Shown here in pieces: positions 11,470 to 20,205 of a stretch of DNA of 64,000 nucleotides. Source of the DNA: Novosphingopyxis iocasae (GTDB lineage Bacteria; Pseudomonadota; Alphaproteobacteria; Sphingomonadales; Sphingomonadaceae); contig NZ_CP060495.1 in assembly GCF_014334095.1 (NCBI RefSeq), forward strand, positions 1,573,001 to 1,637,000. The letters run 5' to 3'. Numbering within the stretch: the stretch's first letter is position 1; each line of letters starts with the position of its first letter. The notes below the pieces were generated by a model that saw only the letters and a program-made list of their open reading frames with translations, had not been told where the DNA came from and did not search any database. Both the position numbers and the translations under genes were made by a program.

Positions 11470-12201
11470 ATGACCGACACCGTCTCCTTCGGCTATGAAG
11501 AGGTCGCGCCCGAAGAAAAGACCCGGCGCGTCGGCGGGGTCTTTTCCAACGTCGCCTCCAGCTACGATGTAATGAACGATGCGATGTCGGGCGGCATGCA
11601 CCGTCTGTGGAAGGACCGGTTCGTGCGCCTCGTCAAACCGCGCGAGGGCGAGGATATTCTGGATATGGCGGGCGGCACCGGCGATATTGCCTTCCGCCTG
11701 CAAGACCGCGGCGCGAACGTGACGGTGGCGGACATCAACCCGGAAATGCTGGCCGTGGGCATGGAACGCGCAATGAAGCGCGGACGCGACGGCCTGGTCT
11801 GGACCGAACAGAATGCCGAGACGCTGACCTTTCCGGACCGGCATTTCGATGCCTACACCATCGCCTTCGGCATCCGGAACGTCACCGACATTCCCGCCGC
11901 GCTGGCAGAGGCGCACCGCGTGCTGCGCTTCGGCGGACGCTTTTTCTGCCTGGAATTCTCGACCACGTTGTGGCCGGGCTTTGCCGATGTCTATGACTGG
12001 TATTCGATGAACCTCGTACCCAAGATCGGAAAGGCGATCGCGCGCGATGAGGACAGCTATCGTTATCTCGTCGAATCCATCCGCCGCTTTCCGGACATGG
12101 AGCGTTTCAAGGGCATGATCCAGGATGCCGGTTTCACTCAGGTGAAGGCCGAGCCGATCCTTGGCGGACTGGTCGCGATCCACAGCGGCTGGAAAGCGTG
12201 A
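11470..12201 (+). CDS. ubiE: demethylmenaquinone/2-polyprenyl-6-methoxybenzoquinol C-methyltransferase
   Basis: A 243-residue class I SAM-dependent methyltransferase of the UbiE family, responsible for C-methylation in ubiquinone biosynthesis. Motif I reads D-M-A-G-G-T-G-D-I-A-F. The N-terminal K-T-R-R-V-G-G-V-F-S-N-V-A-S-S-Y-D-V-M-N-D segment and the later F-G-I-R-N-V-T-D and Y-R-Y-L-V-E-S-I-R-R-F-P are family signatures. It starts a compact operon with ubiB 19 bases later, then coaBC and dut. Sphingomonads make ubiquinone, so the ubiquinone activity is the relevant one. Confidence 0.95.
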   Translation: MTDTVSFGYEEVAPEEKTRRVGGVFSNVASSYDVMNDAMSGGMHRLWKDRFVRLVKPREGEDILDMAGGTGDIAFRLQDRGANVTVADINPEMLAVGMERAMKRGRDGLVWTEQNAETLTFPDRHFDAYTIAFGIRNVTDIPAALAEAHRVLRFGGRFFCLEFSTTLWPGFADVYDWYSMNLVPKIGKAIARDEDSYRYLVESIRRFPDMERFKGMIQDAGFTQVKAEPILGGLVAIHSGWKA

Positions 12202-12220
12202 CAGGGGGCCGCGCGCCAGC

Positions 12221-13768
12221 ATGACCGCCGCCCGCACCCATATCTTCCGGCTTCTGAAATGGGGCCGCATTCTCGCACGCCACGGGGCGCTGCGCGATAT
12301 CGAGAACGCACGCCAGACGCCGCTGCCGGTCAGGCGCCTGTGCCGCATCGCGCGGTTCGGCACGATCCAGCCCAAACATCCAGATTACGCCGCGGCTTTC
12401 CGTGAGATCGGCCCGGCGGCGATCAAGCTTGGTCAAACGCTGGCCACCCGGCCCGATCTGGTCGGCGAAGATGCGACGCATAATCTTTTAGGGCTTCAGG
12501 ATGCCCTACCGCCCGAACCCTTCGACAAGATTTGCGAGCAGATCGAGCGCGCGCTCGATGCGCCGTGGGGCAAGTTTTTCCAGTCGATCGACCCCGAACC
12601 TATCGGTTCCGCATCGATCGCGCAGGTCCACAAGGCTGTAACAACCGACGGGCGCACCGTGGCCGTAAAGGTACAGCGCCCGGGCATCGACAAACGCTTC
12701 CTGCGCGATATCGAAACTTATGAATGGGCCGCCGCGCATCTGGAGGCGTTCGGCGGAGAGGCCGCGCGCCTTCGCCCGCGCCTCACCATTGCCAACTTCA
12801 AGCGCTGGACGCTGCGCGAGCTTGACCTGCGGCGCGAGGCCGCTTCGGCGAGCGAGCTCAAGGACGCCATGCAGTCCGAGCCGTTTTACGAGGTGCCCGA
12901 AATCGATTGGGACCGGACGGCGGGCAAAGTGCTGACGCTCGACTGGATCGACGGCATCAAGATCGCCGACCGCGAGGGCATTCTGGCCGCCGGCCATGAT
13001 CCGCATGTGCTGGCCAACCGGCTGGTCCACGCCTTCCTCCGCCAGGCAATTTCGGAAGGCTTCTTCCACGCCGACATGCACCAGGGCAATCTGCTTGTGC
13101 GTTCCGACGGCACGATCGTCGCGATCGATTTCGGCATCATGGGCCGCATCGACCGCAAGGCGCGGGTCTGGCTGGCCGAAATTCTCTATGGCCTCATCAC
13201 CGGCAATTACCGCCGCGTCGCCGAAATTCATTTCGAGGCGCAATATGTGCCCGCGCACCATAATATGGAGGAGTTCGCCACGGCGCTGCGCGCGGTGGGC
13301 GAGCCAATGCGCGGCAAGCCGGTAAGCGAATTGTCGGTCGGCATGATGCTGGACGGCCTGTTCGCCATCACCCGTGATTTCGACATGCAGACGCAGCCGC
13401 ATCTCCTGCTCCTGCAGAAGACGATGGTGATGGTGGAGGGCGTGGCGACCTCGCTCGATCCCGGCATCAACATGTGGGACACCGCCGCCCCGTTCGTGCG
13501 CGAATGGATCCGCACCGAGCTGGGCCCCGAAGCGAAGGCGGCGGACGGAATCCGGCGGCAGTTCGAAACGCTGGCGCTGCTGCCCGATCTCGTCCGGCGG
13601 CTCGATGCGCAATTGCCGCGTGAAGGCGGCGCCCCGCCCGCCCCGCCGCTACCCGAGGTCAAGCTGATCTGGGACCGCGATCGTCCGCGCAGCACCGCGC
13701 TCGCGTTCACCGTCACGGCGATCATCGCCGCAGCCGCTGGCGCGGCGGGCATGGCCTGGCTGGGCTGA
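12221..13768 (+). CDS. ubiB: UbiB-family atypical kinase/ATPase for ubiquinone biosynthesis
   Basis: A 515-residue ABC1/ADCK/UbiB protein needed for efficient ubiquinone synthesis. The KxGQ-type motif (A-A-I-K-L-G-Q-T-L-A), the alanine-rich loop G-S-A-S-I-A-Q-V-H, the ATP lysine in V-A-V-K-V-Q-R-P, and H-A-D-M-H-Q-G-N-L with A-I-D-F-G-I-M-G are all visible in order. One hydrophobic helix closes the C-terminus (A-L-A-F-T-V-T-A-I-I-A-A-A-A-G-A-A-G-M-A), a membrane anchor as in E. coli UbiB. ATG at 12221 follows GGGGGCC and lies just after ubiE; an earlier in-frame start would overlap it. Coupled with ubiE and coaBC. Confidence 0.94.
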   Translation: MTAARTHIFRLLKWGRILARHGALRDIENARQTPLPVRRLCRIARFGTIQPKHPDYAAAFREIGPAAIKLGQTLATRPDLVGEDATHNLLGLQDALPPEPFDKICEQIERALDAPWGKFFQSIDPEPIGSASIAQVHKAVTTDGRTVAVKVQRPGIDKRFLRDIETYEWAAAHLEAFGGEAARLRPRLTIANFKRWTLRELDLRREAASASELKDAMQSEPFYEVPEIDWDRTAGKVLTLDWIDGIKIADREGILAAGHDPHVLANRLVHAFLRQAISEGFFHADMHQGNLLVRSDGTIVAIDFGIMGRIDRKARVWLAEILYGLITGNYRRVAEIHFEAQYVPAHHNMEEFATALRAVGEPMRGKPVSELSVGMMLDGLFAITRDFDMQTQPHLLLLQKTMVMVEGVATSLDPGINMWDTAAPFVREWIRTELGPEAKAADGIRRQFETLALLPDLVRRLDAQLPREGGAPPAPPLPEVKLIWDRDRPRSTALAFTVTAIIAAAAGAAGMAWLG

Positions 13769-13773
13769 TCGGG

Positions 13774-15054
13774 ATGAGCAGCCCCTCCATCCTCCTGATC
13801 GTCGGCGGCGGCATTGCTGCCTACAAGTCGCTGGAACTCACGCGCTTCCTGAAGCGGCAGGGCATCGCCGTTCGCGCGGTGATGACGCGGTCCGCGCATG
13901 AATTCGTGACGCCGCTCTCGCTGGGCGTAATGACCGAGGATCATGTCTATTCGGACATGTTCGATCTGAAGGACGAGCGAGAGATCGGCCATATTCAGCT
14001 CTCGCGACAGACGGACCTGATCGTCGTCTGCCCGGCCACCGCCAATCTGCTGTCCAAAATGGCGGCAGGCCTGTGCGACGATCTGGCGACCACCGTACTT
14101 CTGGCCACCGACAAGCCGGTGCTGGCCGTGCCCGCGATGAACGTGCGCATGTGGCAGCATCCCGCCACGCAGCGCAATATCGCGCAGCTGCGCGCCGACG
14201 GCGTCAGCGTGATGGAGCCCGACAGCGGATCCATGGCTTGCGGCGAATATGGCCCCGGCCGCCTGCCCGAACCGCCGGACATCGCCAAGACGATTTGCCG
14301 GATGCTAAACCATCCGTTCGATCCCGCGCTGGCGCAGCCCCGCTCGCCGACGACGGAGCCCGCCGATCCGCTGGCGGACCAGCCCGCCTTCGCGCCTGAT
14401 GCGCACCGTCCCCTCCACGGCAAGCGCGTGCTCGTTACCGCCGGACCGACGCATGAGCCGATCGATCCGGTGCGCTACATCGCCAATCGAAGCTCGGGCC
14501 GTCAGGGCTTCGCGATTGCCGAAGCAGCGGCGGCGCTGGGCGCGGACGTCACCCTGGTGGCAGGCCCGGTCTCTCTCCCTACGCCGCCCGGCGTGATCCG
14601 GATCGATGTGGATACCGCGCGCGAGATGCAGGCGGCGGTCGATGACGCCCTGCCTGCCGATACCGCGATCCTCGTCGCCGCGGTGGCCGACTGGCGCGCT
14701 GCCGAAGAGGCCGATCGCAAGATCAAGAAATCGGGCACCGGCCCCGCCCCGCTGGCGCTGACCGAAAATCCGGACATTCTGGCCGGGCTAGCGAGAAGCG
14801 AGCAGCGCCCTGCCCTGCTCGTCGGCTTCGCGGCAGAAACCAACGACGTGATCGATCACGCCCGCGCGAAGCTGGAAACAAAGGGATGCGACTGGATCGT
14901 CGCAAATGACGTATCCGGTGACGTGATGGGCGGCGAAAACAACGCCGTGCATCTGGTCACATCCAGCGGCGTCGAGAGCTGGGATAACGCGCCCAAAGGC
15001 GTGGTTGCGCGCAAGCTGATGGAAAGGATCGCCGATGCGCTTCGAACCGATTGA
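13774..15054 (+). CDS. coaBC: bifunctional phosphopantothenoylcysteine decarboxylase/phosphopantothenate-cysteine ligase
   Basis: A 426-residue two-domain enzyme making 4'-phosphopantetheine for coenzyme A. The N-terminal flavin-dependent CoaC domain (about residues 1-185) has [15 protein letters not shown] and the active-site cysteine in [12 protein letters not shown]. The C-terminal CoaB domain (about 210-426) has [23 protein letters not shown] and A-A-V-A-D-W-R-A. Start is five bases after ubiB, and the 3' end overlaps dut by 20 bases, so translation of dut is probably coupled. An extended proline/alanine-rich linker joins the domains. Confidence 0.96.
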   Translation: MSSPSILLIVGGGIAAYKSLELTRFLKRQGIAVRAVMTRSAHEFVTPLSLGVMTEDHVYSDMFDLKDEREIGHIQLSRQTDLIVVCPATANLLSKMAAGLCDDLATTVLLATDKPVLAVPAMNVRMWQHPATQRNIAQLRADGVSVMEPDSGSMACGEYGPGRLPEPPDIAKTICRMLNHPFDPALAQPRSPTTEPADPLADQPAFAPDAHRPLHGKRVLVTAGPTHEPIDPVRYIANRSSGRQGFAIAEAAAALGADVTLVAGPVSLPTPPGVIRIDVDTAREMQAAVDDALPADTAILVAAVADWRAAEEADRKIKKSGTGPAPLALTENPDILAGLARSEQRPALLVGFAAETNDVIDHARAKLETKGCDWIVANDVSGDVMGGENNAVHLVTSSGVESWDNAPKGVVARKLMERIADALRTD

Positions 15055-15484
15055 GATCGCGGTCAAACGCCTGCCCAATGGCGCAGGCCTGGACCTGCCG
15101 GGATATGCTACGGACGGCGCGGCGGGCATGGACGTCTGCGCCGCCGAGAGCCTTACCATCCGCCCAAGCGCCCGCGCGCTGGTCGCCACCGGGTTCGCTG
15201 TCGCCATCCCGCCAGGGTATGAGATTCAGGTGCGCCCACGCTCCGGCCTCGCCTTCAAGCAAGGTATCAGCGTGCTCAACACGCCAGGCACCATCGACAG
15301 CGACTATCGCGGTGAGGTGAAGGTGCTGCTCGCCAATCTGGGCGAGGACGATTTCGCCATCCGCAAGGGAGACCGGATCGCCCAGCTCGTCGTCGCGCCG
15401 GTGCAGCGCGGGATCATGCGCGAGGTGGAAAATCTGGACGATACCGCTCGCGGCGACGGCGGATTCGGATCGACCGGGGTGTGA
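15035..15484 (+). CDS. dut: deoxyuridine 5'-triphosphate nucleotidohydrolase
   Basis: A 149-residue trimeric dUTPase that hydrolyses dUTP to dUMP and pyrophosphate, keeping uracil out of DNA. The five family motifs are recognisable: [36 protein letters not shown] and the C-terminal [10 protein letters not shown] arm. Its start lies 20 bases inside the coaBC 3' end in another frame, preceded by GGAAAGGATC. The coaBC-dut adjacency is widespread in proteobacteria. Nothing looks abnormal. Confidence 0.97.
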   Translation: MRFEPIEIAVKRLPNGAGLDLPGYATDGAAGMDVCAAESLTIRPSARALVATGFAVAIPPGYEIQVRPRSGLAFKQGISVLNTPGTIDSDYRGEVKVLLANLGEDDFAIRKGDRIAQLVVAPVQRGIMREVENLDDTARGDGGFGSTGV

Positions 15485-15515
15485 TCGGTAAGCGTCTTAC
15501 CCTATCTCCCGCAGC

Positions 15516-16286
15516 ATGATCACCCTCACCGACAACCAGCTGGACCGCTACGCCCGCCACATCGTGCTGCGCGAGATCGGCGGTTCCGGGCAGAAGAAGC
15601 TGCTCGGCACACATATTCTGATCGTCGGCGCGGGCGGTATCGGCTGTCCGGCGATCCAGTATCTGGCGGCGGCAGGCATCGGCAGGCTGACCATCGTCGA
15701 TCCGGATACGGTCTCCCTCTCCAACCTCCAGCGCCAGCCCCTTTATGGCGAGCAAGACGTCGATGCGCCAAAAGCAGGGCGCGCCGCAGACGCTGTTCGC
15801 CAGCTCAACCCGGACGTTTCCGTTACGGCCATTACCGAAGCCATCACCACCGAAAACGCCGCCACCCTGCTCGCCGAAGCCGCGCCCGACATCGTGCTCG
15901 ACGGCACCGACAATTTCGCCACGCGCCTGGTGGTTTCCGACGCCTGTGTGGCCGCGCGCATCCCGCTGGTGTCCGCCGCAATCGGCATGTTTCAGGGCCA
16001 GGTCGGCAGCTTCTACGGCCATGAAGCGGAGGCGCCCTGTTATCGCTGCTTTGTGGGCGATGCGCATGACGCGGACGATTGCGATACTTGCGCGGACCAA
16101 GGCGTTCTCGGCGCGATGTGCGGCATGGTCGGCGGCATGGGCGCGATGGAAGCGATCCGCGCCGTCGCCGGGTTCGGGGAGGATGCGCGCGGCAAGCTGC
16201 ACGTAATCGATGGCCTCAAGCCCTCGATGTACACCATGCGTTTGCCGAAGGACCCGAACTGCCAGGCTTGCGGAACCAACAACTGA
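15516..16286 (+). CDS. HesA/MoeB/ThiF family adenylyltransferase
   Basis: A 256-residue E1-like enzyme that adenylates the C-terminus of a small sulfur-carrier protein (MoaD or ThiS type). The nucleotide-binding G-A-G-G-I-G is at residues 38-43, followed by D-P-D-T-V-S-L-S-N-L-Q-R-Q and D-G-T-D-N-F-A-T-R. Zinc-type cysteine pairs C-Y-R-C (near 172) and C-Q-A-C (near 251) flank a further cysteine in C-D-T-C-A-D-Q-G. There is no C-terminal rhodanese domain, so it is the short bacterial form. It follows dut by 31 bases. Molybdopterin (MoeB) and thiamine (ThiF) roles cannot be told apart here. Confidence 0.88.
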   Translation: MITLTDNQLDRYARHIVLREIGGSGQKKLLGTHILIVGAGGIGCPAIQYLAAAGIGRLTIVDPDTVSLSNLQRQPLYGEQDVDAPKAGRAADAVRQLNPDVSVTAITEAITTENAATLLAEAAPDIVLDGTDNFATRLVVSDACVAARIPLVSAAIGMFQGQVGSFYGHEAEAPCYRCFVGDAHDADDCDTCADQGVLGAMCGMVGGMGAMEAIRAVAGFGEDARGKLHVIDGLKPSMYTMRLPKDPNCQACGTNN

Positions 16287-16331
16287 GACGCAGGCGGGCG
16301 CTTCAATAGCCGCATCGCCCCCTGCATAGGC

Positions 16332-16359
16332 TTGCACGCCGCCTTTCTCCGGCTATCCT
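16332..16359 (+). promoter_or_regulatory. possible sigma70-type promoter for the TonB-C-like gene
   Basis: TTGCAC (16332-16337) and TATCCT (16354-16359) are separated by 16 bases and lie about 27 bases before the ATG at 16386, which is itself preceded by a strong AGGGGGG ribosome site. The match is partial. Confidence 0.35.
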
Positions 16360-16385
16360 GAAGCAATCATCAGGGGGGCGATTTC

Positions 16386-17327
16386 ATGGGACTATTTCAG
16401 AACCGATGCTGGCTTACGGCTGCGGGCCTTGCCACCGTCGCGGCAGGTTTTTCAGGAACACCGGCGCTTGCCAAGGCTGACCCCCTGGTTCTCAAGCCGT
16501 CTTCGAAGTGGCACCTCGATTATTCCCCCGACAGCTGCCGCCTCGCCCGCCAATATGGCGAGGGCGACGACGAGGTTCTGATGGTTCTCACCCGCTACGA
16601 TCCGGGTGTGGAGGCCGAAATGTTGCTGAGCGGAAAGCCGCTGCGCCCTATCCAAGACCGCAGCGAGGCGGACATTACCTTCGGCCCGCAGGAAGAAACC
16701 CTGGAGCGCGATTTTGTGCGCGGTGAGCTTGGCGATCGACCGATGATGCTGGTCCTCGGCACCTTCGCGCCCTGGAAGCTGAGCGAAGAGGAAGAAAAAC
16801 GCCGCGAAGCGGCTCAAGACGAAGGCATACCTTCTGTAGAGGACGAAGCCAGCAATGCTGCGCGCTTTGCCTCAATGCAATGGATCGAGGTCGATGCATC
16901 TTTCATCAAGCCGATCCGGATGGAAACTGGGCCGCTGGACAAGCCGTTTGCGGCTTTCAACAAATGTATGGACGAACTCGTCCATCATTGGGGCGTCGAC
17001 GTCGATCGTTATAAAGCCCGGATCCGAAATCCAAAGCCAGTGAACAGTCCCGGCAAATGGGTGGTCTCAAAAGACTATCCAAGCGAGGCGTTGCGCAGCG
17101 GCCAACAAGCAGTCATCCACTTCCGGCTGTCGGTCGACGCAGAAGGGCGGGTAAGCGATTGCCATATCCAAGGGGGCAACCGCAGGCGACGGATTCAAGG
17201 AAGCCGTTTGTTCCGGCATTACCAAGCGCGCTCGCTTCGAACCCGCGCTAGACGCAGACGGCAATGCCATGGCGGGCTACTTTATCAGCACCGTCCGTTT
17301 CGAAATGCCGAGCTAAAATCGAACTGA
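16386..17327 (+). pseudogene. secreted TonB-C-terminal-like protein with an apparent +1 frameshift
   Basis: The frame starts with a signal peptide (about residues 1-29, ending A-L-A-K-A) and continues without homology I can name to about residue 230. There, K-W-V-V-S-K-D-Y-P-S-E-A-L-R and V-I-H-F-R-L-S-V-D-A-E-G-R-V-S-D-C-H-I begin a TonB C-terminal fold. After a run of five G (17172-17176) the current frame turns into arginine-rich noise and stops at 17327. Removing one G restores a convincing end, F-K-E-A-V-C-S-G then R-A-R-F-E-P-A-L-D and V-R-F-E-M-P-S, stopping at 17316. Either the base is a sequencing error, the gene is recently broken, or the frame is slipped during expression. There is no N-terminal proline-rich TonB stalk, so it is a periplasmic relative rather than true TonB. 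Confidence 0.7.
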
Positions 17328-17339
17328 CGGCGGGAGCCA

Positions 17340-17368
17340 GCCGGACTGCGGGACAACCGCAGCCCGGC
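17340..17368. terminator. hairpin between convergent genes, candidate bidirectional terminator
   Basis: Eleven Watson-Crick pairs with one internal mismatch are formed by GCCGGACTGCGG (17340-17351) and CCGCAGCCCGGC (17357-17368) around a five-base loop. It lies between the end of the TonB-like gene and the end of nhaA. No T-run follows on either strand, so terminator activity is uncertain. Confidence 0.45.
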
Positions 17369-17376
17369 CGATCGGG

Positions 17377-18702
17377 TCACGCGCGCGCGGGAGCGGGTTC
17401 ACTGGTGTCGGCTACGTCGCCATCCGCGTCCTGCTCCGCCGCTTCCTGCGCCTCGATCTCGTCATGCTTCTCATGCAGTGGGGTGAAGCGCAGGATCGCA
17501 TAGCCTACCAGGGCAGACAGGATCGAGCCCATCAGGATGCCCACCTTCGCTTCTTCGCGCAGCAACGAGCTGCCCGCGAACGCCAGTTCGCTGATGAACA
17601 GGCTCATCGTGAAGCCGATACCGCAGAGCATCGAAACGCCGTAGATCTGCGGCCAGGTTGCCCCGCGCAGCTTGTGCGCCAAGCCAACCTTCACCGACAG
17701 CCATATCGAGGCAAAAATGCCCAGTTGCTTGCCGAAGAACAGCCCCGCGGCGATGCCGAGCGGCAGCGGCGCGAAGATTTCCTTCAAAGTCAGGCCGCCA
17801 AGTTCCACGCCCGCATTGGCAAAACCGAAGATCGGGATGATGACATAGGCGCTCCACGGTGAGAGATAATGTTCCAGCCGGTGAACCGGGCTAACCTCTG
17901 AATCGGGCGCGCCGGGCGTGACGATGATCGGGATCATCAGCGCTGCAAGAACACCGGCGATGGTCGCATGGACACCCGACAGCAGCACGAAAAACCACAG
18001 GACCACGCCCAGGATAATGTACGGCCACAGAACGTGCACCTTCATCCGGTTGATGAAATACATCACCGCCATCGTGGCAGCGGCGAAGAACAGGAAGATG
18101 GTCTTCAGATTGGCGGTATAAGCGATGGCAATGATCGCAACCGCGCCCATATCGTCGACAATCGCAACGGTGAGCAGGAACAGCTTCAACGATGTCGGCG
18201 CGCGCTTACCCAGAAGAGCAAGGACACCGATGGCGAAGGCAATATCGGTGGCCGCGGGAATGGCCCAGCCATTGACTATCTCCGGATTGCCGGTCGCAAT
18301 GACGAGATAGATCACCGCCGGTGCCACCATGCCCGCAAAGGCTGCGATCACGGGCAGACGCCGCTTCTCCCAGGTGGACAGGCGCCCGTCGACGAACTCG
18401 CGTTTGATCTCCAGCCCCACATAGCAGAAGAAGATCGCCATCAGGCCGTCGTTGATCCAAAGATGCAGCGTGTCGAGCTTCTGGATCGGCGTCCAGGGCA
18501 GCGTACCGTGCAGGATCTCGTGATAATCGCGGTAGAGCCCGATATTGGCGATCAGCATCGCCAGCGCAGCCGCCAGCATCAGCAGCACACCGCCCGATGC
18601 CTCGCTGCGCAGAAACTGGCGCAGCGCCGAAATTACCTTATCCGGCACCACTTCGGCTTGTTGGAGTTCGGGTGTGGTGATCTTGTCGGGGCCATCTTCC
18701 AT
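17377..18702 (-). CDS. nhaA: Na+/H+ antiporter NhaA
   Basis: A 441-residue inner-membrane antiporter with about twelve hydrophobic segments, exporting sodium in exchange for protons at alkaline pH. The pair of aspartates of the transport site is present in A-I-V-D-D-M-G-A-V, the upstream A-A-T-D-I-A-F-A-I-G-V holds the third conserved aspartate, and the lysine of G-L-F-F-G-K-Q-L-G-I-F matches K300 of E. coli NhaA. Charged tails at both ends (N-terminal about 40 residues, C-terminal about 35 rich in Glu/Asp/Ala) are longer than in E. coli. The gene is monocistronic, divergent from the glycosyltransferase gene. Confidence 0.96.
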   Translation of the reverse strand: MEDGPDKITTPELQQAEVVPDKVISALRQFLRSEASGGVLLMLAAALAMLIANIGLYRDYHEILHGTLPWTPIQKLDTLHLWINDGLMAIFFCYVGLEIKREFVDGRLSTWEKRRLPVIAAFAGMVAPAVIYLVIATGNPEIVNGWAIPAATDIAFAIGVLALLGKRAPTSLKLFLLTVAIVDDMGAVAIIAIAYTANLKTIFLFFAAATMAVMYFINRMKVHVLWPYIILGVVLWFFVLLSGVHATIAGVLAALMIPIIVTPGAPDSEVSPVHRLEHYLSPWSAYVIIPIFGFANAGVELGGLTLKEIFAPLPLGIAAGLFFGKQLGIFASIWLSVKVGLAHKLRGATWPQIYGVSMLCGIGFTMSLFISELAFAGSSLLREEAKVGILMGSILSALVGYAILRFTPLHEKHDEIEAQEAAEQDADGDVADTSEPAPARA

Positions 18703-18819
18703 TCCCTCTCCTTAATCGCTGGCGAAACGATGTCCAGATTTCCGGGCCACGAGCGTTAACCCGATTGACATTCCCTCCGAAACGGCGTGAATTTTCTGTC
18801 CATTCCGGGGGGAATCGAA

Positions 18820-20205
18820 ATGGGGGAATGGCTCTTCTGGGCCGAGGCCGCGCAGCACGAATTGCTGCTGTTCTGCGGCATTTGGTTTCTGGTCGGCGCG
18901 GCCGACGATCTGGCGATCGATGTGCTGTGGCTCACGCGGCGCGCATGGTTTGCGTGTCGCGGCACGAAGCCGGCGCAGCATCTTCACCAGCTGGAGCCGC
19001 CGCGCGATCCGGGGCTGATCGCCATCTTCATTCCGATGTGGGACGAGGGAGCCGTCGCAGCACAAATGCTCGCGCGTTGTAGCGAGCGTTGGGCAGGTGC
19101 GAACTACCTCCTGCTGGTGGGCTGCTACCCGAATGATTTCGCCACGCTGGCCGCTGTCGACGCAGCTGGCCGATCAAACCCGCGCATTGTCGGCGTCGTC
19201 AACGCCCGCCTCGGCCCCACCACGAAGGCCGATTGCCTGAACAGCCTTTGGAAAGAGCTGCTCCGGCGGGAGCGGATCGCGGGCGAGACTGCCAAGGCCG
19301 TTGCGCTCCATGACGCCGAGGATCTGGTCCATCCGGATGAGATTGCGCTCTATGATACTCTGATCGAGCGGTTCGACCTCGTCCAGCTTCCGGTCCGCGC
19401 GATAGCGGTTCCCGGTTCCCCGCTCGTCAGCGGCCATTATTGCGATGAGTTCGTGGAGGCCCATGACAAGGTCCTTGTGGTGCGCAGCTGGCTGGGCGCA
19501 GGGCTTCCCGCTGCCGGGGTCGGCTGCGCCTTCTCGCGCAGCATGCTGGAGACAATCGCCATGCGGGAAGGCGGCGATCCTTTCTGCGCGGAGAGTCTGA
19601 CCGAGGACTATGAGCTTGGCCTCAAGGTCCGCGCTTTGGGTGGCCGGCAGACCATCGCCCATATTCGGGGCCGCGACGGCAGCCTGATCTGCACCCGCTC
19701 CTGCTTCCCCGACAATTTCCGCGCCAGCGCACGGCAAAAGGCTCGCTGGCTCACTGGTATTGCGCTCGCCGGTTGGGACAGGCTGGGCTGGAGCGCCCAT
19801 CCTTCGGAGCTCTGGATGCGCATCCGTGATCGGCGCGCGATATTCGCCGCCTATTTGCTGCTGGCAGCCTATGTAGCGGGCCTTCTCACGCTGATACTTC
19901 TGCTGACGAGACTGATCGTACCGAACCAGCCTTCGATCGGGGTGAGCGACCAGCTTTTGGTTCTAACCGGCATCACCTTTTCGGCGCTTCTCTGGCGGCT
20001 GCTGGTCCGATCGATCATGGTGGCGAGAGTTTATGGCCTCCGCGCCGCCTTATGGTGCGGTCCACGCCTGCTGATGGGCAATCTGATCGCGATCGTCGCG
20101 GCAACCAAGGCACTGCAAAACTACATTTCTTATTGCTTCGGCGGCGTGCTGCGCTGGGATAAGACCACGCACCATTTCCCCCCTGATCCCCAGGACGTGC
20201 GATGA
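18820..20205 (+). CDS. NfrB-like membrane glycosyltransferase lacking the C-terminal regulatory domain
   Basis: A 461-residue GT2-family enzyme embedded in the inner membrane. Hydrophobic helices lie near residues 15-35, 340-365, 380-400 and 411-432. Between them is the catalytic domain with aspartates in H-D-A-E-D (164-168), the acceptor motif T-E-D (261-263) and the processivity motif Q-K-A-R-W (306-310). This resembles NfrB of the E. coli phage N4 receptor system, but NfrB is about 745 residues and carries a C-terminal c-di-GMP-binding MshEN domain; here the protein stops soon after the last helices. I prefer the ATG at 18820 (GGGGGGAA upstream) to a GTG 33 bases earlier. It overlaps the next gene by four bases. 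Confidence 0.8.
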   Translation: MGEWLFWAEAAQHELLLFCGIWFLVGAADDLAIDVLWLTRRAWFACRGTKPAQHLHQLEPPRDPGLIAIFIPMWDEGAVAAQMLARCSERWAGANYLLLVGCYPNDFATLAAVDAAGRSNPRIVGVVNARLGPTTKADCLNSLWKELLRRERIAGETAKAVALHDAEDLVHPDEIALYDTLIERFDLVQLPVRAIAVPGSPLVSGHYCDEFVEAHDKVLVVRSWLGAGLPAAGVGCAFSRSMLETIAMREGGDPFCAESLTEDYELGLKVRALGGRQTIAHIRGRDGSLICTRSCFPDNFRASARQKARWLTGIALAGWDRLGWSAHPSELWMRIRDRRAIFAAYLLLAAYVAGLLTLILLLTRLIVPNQPSIGVSDQLLVLTGITFSALLWRLLVRSIMVARVYGLRAALWCGPRLLMGNLIAIVAATKALQNYISYCFGGVLRWDKTTHHFPPDPQDVR

